From: Gonium pectorale
Lineage: Eukaryota > Chlorophyta > Chlorophyceae > Chlamydomonadales > Volvocaceae
Length of the DNA stretch: 21,635 nt
Assembly (NCBI GenBank): GCA_001584585.1
Contig: LSYV01000034.1
Location: forward strand, 284,425 to 306,059
Direction of reading: 5' to 3'
Of the stretch, positions 20,478 through 21,635 are shown piece by piece; position 1 is the first letter of the stretch, and each line of letters starts with the position of its first letter. The notes beneath the pieces were generated by a model, which was not told the DNA's origin, made no database searches, and saw only the letters and a program-made list of their open reading frames with translations. The position numbers and the translations under genes are program-made.

Positions 20478-20789
20478 TCCCTTGAGGTGGGCCGGGCATG
20501 TTTATGAAAGCTGCACAGCAGGGGGTGCCGCACAACTCCGGAACTTCGGTTGCGCTCGTCCGCGGCAGCAGCCAGCAGGACGAACACAAATTAGCGGAAT
20601 GACCGTTAGACATCTAACCACATATGAATAAGGTGAAGCTGATTACGGTGCTGAAAGAAGTGCCTGGGAGAAGTGGTCAGCAGCGTGCGGCTGCTGGTTG
20701 CTCGCTCGTCCCTTCCCAGTCTACCTCCTAGAGCCGCTGCACCAATTTTATATCAGATTGCTACCAATATTCCTATAATTTACCGGATG

Positions 20790-20805
20790 TCCTGTATATA
20801 CAGGA
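20790..20805. repeat. 16 bp perfect palindrome in AT-rich DNA
   Basis: TCCTGTATATACAGGA lies in the most AT-rich part of the window (about 20.73-20.90 kb). It could be a binding site for a dimeric protein or a transposon remnant; nothing else supports either reading. Confidence 0.95.
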
Positions 20806-21118
20806 TTTCTCGCTCATCCGCGGAGGGTCTTTTACGAATCTGCTGCCCGAGCAGCACTTCTTGGCCAAAGGTTCCCATTGCAATATTTCAAAAAACATAG
20901 CTATGTTCATATATCCAGGGCGAGGCACATGCTTGCTTCGGTAAAAGTCAGGGAAACGGCGGGGTTACTACAGGCTGCTGGGCCGAGCAAAGAGGATGCT
21001 GGTGTGATAGGCAGCACTTTATGCGGTGGCTCGCTGCTATAAGCTGTATGCCGTGCATAACAGCATCGATGGTAGTAATCTACCGAAAACGGCGAAGTAA
21101 CCAGTGTTTTTGATTTGA

Positions 21119-21341
21119 GGAATATATTCCTTTCAAGGAATAAATCGGCATTTGGGAGGCCACTGGGAGGAATGGCCGGCCTGGAACGGGCTGTACTCCG
21201 TTCCTCGGCCCTATGGGGGCCGAAGGCGCGGGCCCACTACGGTCATTGTCACTCAAAACCTAAAAGTTGCACATCTATGAACTCTTCAGAGTTCCCGTCT
21301 AAGACAAGAAACAAGCGACATTGACCGGCCTTGTACCGGTC
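21119..21341. repeat. Cluster of consecutive hairpins
   Basis: Six palindromic elements lie within 223 bp: GGAATATATTCC (21119-21130), ATTCCTT/AAGGAAT (21126-21141), GGAACGG/CCGTTCC (21183-21204), TCGGCCC/GGGCCGA (21205-21223), GAACTCT/AGAGTTC (21279-21294) and GACCGG/CCGGTC (21323-21341). The arms are perfect. The type of locus is not recognised. Confidence 0.85.
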
Positions 21342-21635
21342 GTCTCTCGGCAAATCGTTTCAATATACTGCACAGGCTATAACTTAGTTGCAGCTTAAGT
21401 TCATTCCGGGCCGCGGCAAGCCGCAGCTGCGGCACCTAGCGAGGCGCATGGCAACGACCAGCAGGATGCAGCGAACTGCGGTGGCTCTGTGTTGAAGCGC
21501 CGGCGTGATGCGGACGCTTTACACCTGGCGCCGCTAACGGTTTGCTGGAGGCGTCCGCAACGCCTGACGCAACACGCCAGCTGCTCGGGCCTCGCCCTGG
21601 GGTTTCCGCCACGCGCCACCAAGCCGCATTGCATC

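Larger units (their letters stand above)
18760..21635. other. Right-hand region with no assembled gene
   Basis: I could not build a coding exon here with confidence. The missing 5' exons of gene C should lie in the left part. A minus-strand open frame from ATG 20208 to 19435 contains SVKCTA, vaguely like a transit-peptide cleavage region, and a GTGCGAGG donor-like site near 19554. However, its phase (2) does not join exon 18759. The stretch also holds a 14 bp tandem duplication (19008-19035), two copies of an ACCRCAAGCCCCAACACCGC unit (19740-19775 and 19842-19877), and many palindromes. GC-rich sequence returns after about 21400 and may belong to a gene beyond the window. Confidence 0.4.

Overview
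The window looks like nuclear DNA of a volvocine (Chlamydomonas/Volvox-type) green alga. The evidence is GC-rich exons broken by many introns with Chlamydomonas-like splice sites (mostly G|GTGCG, GTGAG or GTGGG donors and CAG acceptors), TGTAA poly(A) signals, and many microsatellites and G-rich introns. There is no bacterial-style operon, rRNA gene, CRISPR array or recognisable transposase. Long single-frame ORFs are mostly accidental; the real coding sequence is short exons joined in phase.

Three spliced genes can be built by hand. Gene A (minus strand, 5946 down to 72, continuing off the left edge) joins an N-terminal ATP-grasp (D-Ala-D-Ala ligase-like) domain to a C-terminal SET methyltransferase domain. 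Gene B (plus strand, about 8034 to 12786, ten exons) is a plastid-lipid-associated protein/fibrillin of about 322 residues with a putative transit peptide. Gene C (minus strand, 18759 down to about 15059, 5' end unresolved) is a thioredoxin-fold peroxiredoxin-like protein of the PRXL2/SelU (AhpC-TSA_2) type. It has an in-frame TGA exactly where the family has its catalytic cysteine, so it is a strong selenoprotein candidate.

Layout: genes A and B are divergent, with about 2.1 kb between their start codons. That interval contains a near-identical inverted repeat (arms of about 118 bp, spacer of about 250 bp) and no supported gene. Genes B and C converge, with putative poly(A) signals at 13567 (plus) and 14969 (minus). 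From 18760 to the right edge no gene could be assembled. This part holds a diverged duplication of a gene C intron segment, tandem repeats, and a striking series of perfect palindromes and hairpins in a more AT-rich stretch (about 20.4-21.35 kb).

The genes do not form an obvious pathway. B is expected in the plastid, C is a redox protein whose compartment cannot be read because its N-terminus is missing, and A is an orphan fusion of unknown substrate. The most interesting items are the in-frame TGA without a recognisable SECIS element, the ATP-grasp/SET fusion, and the long hairpin between A and B.
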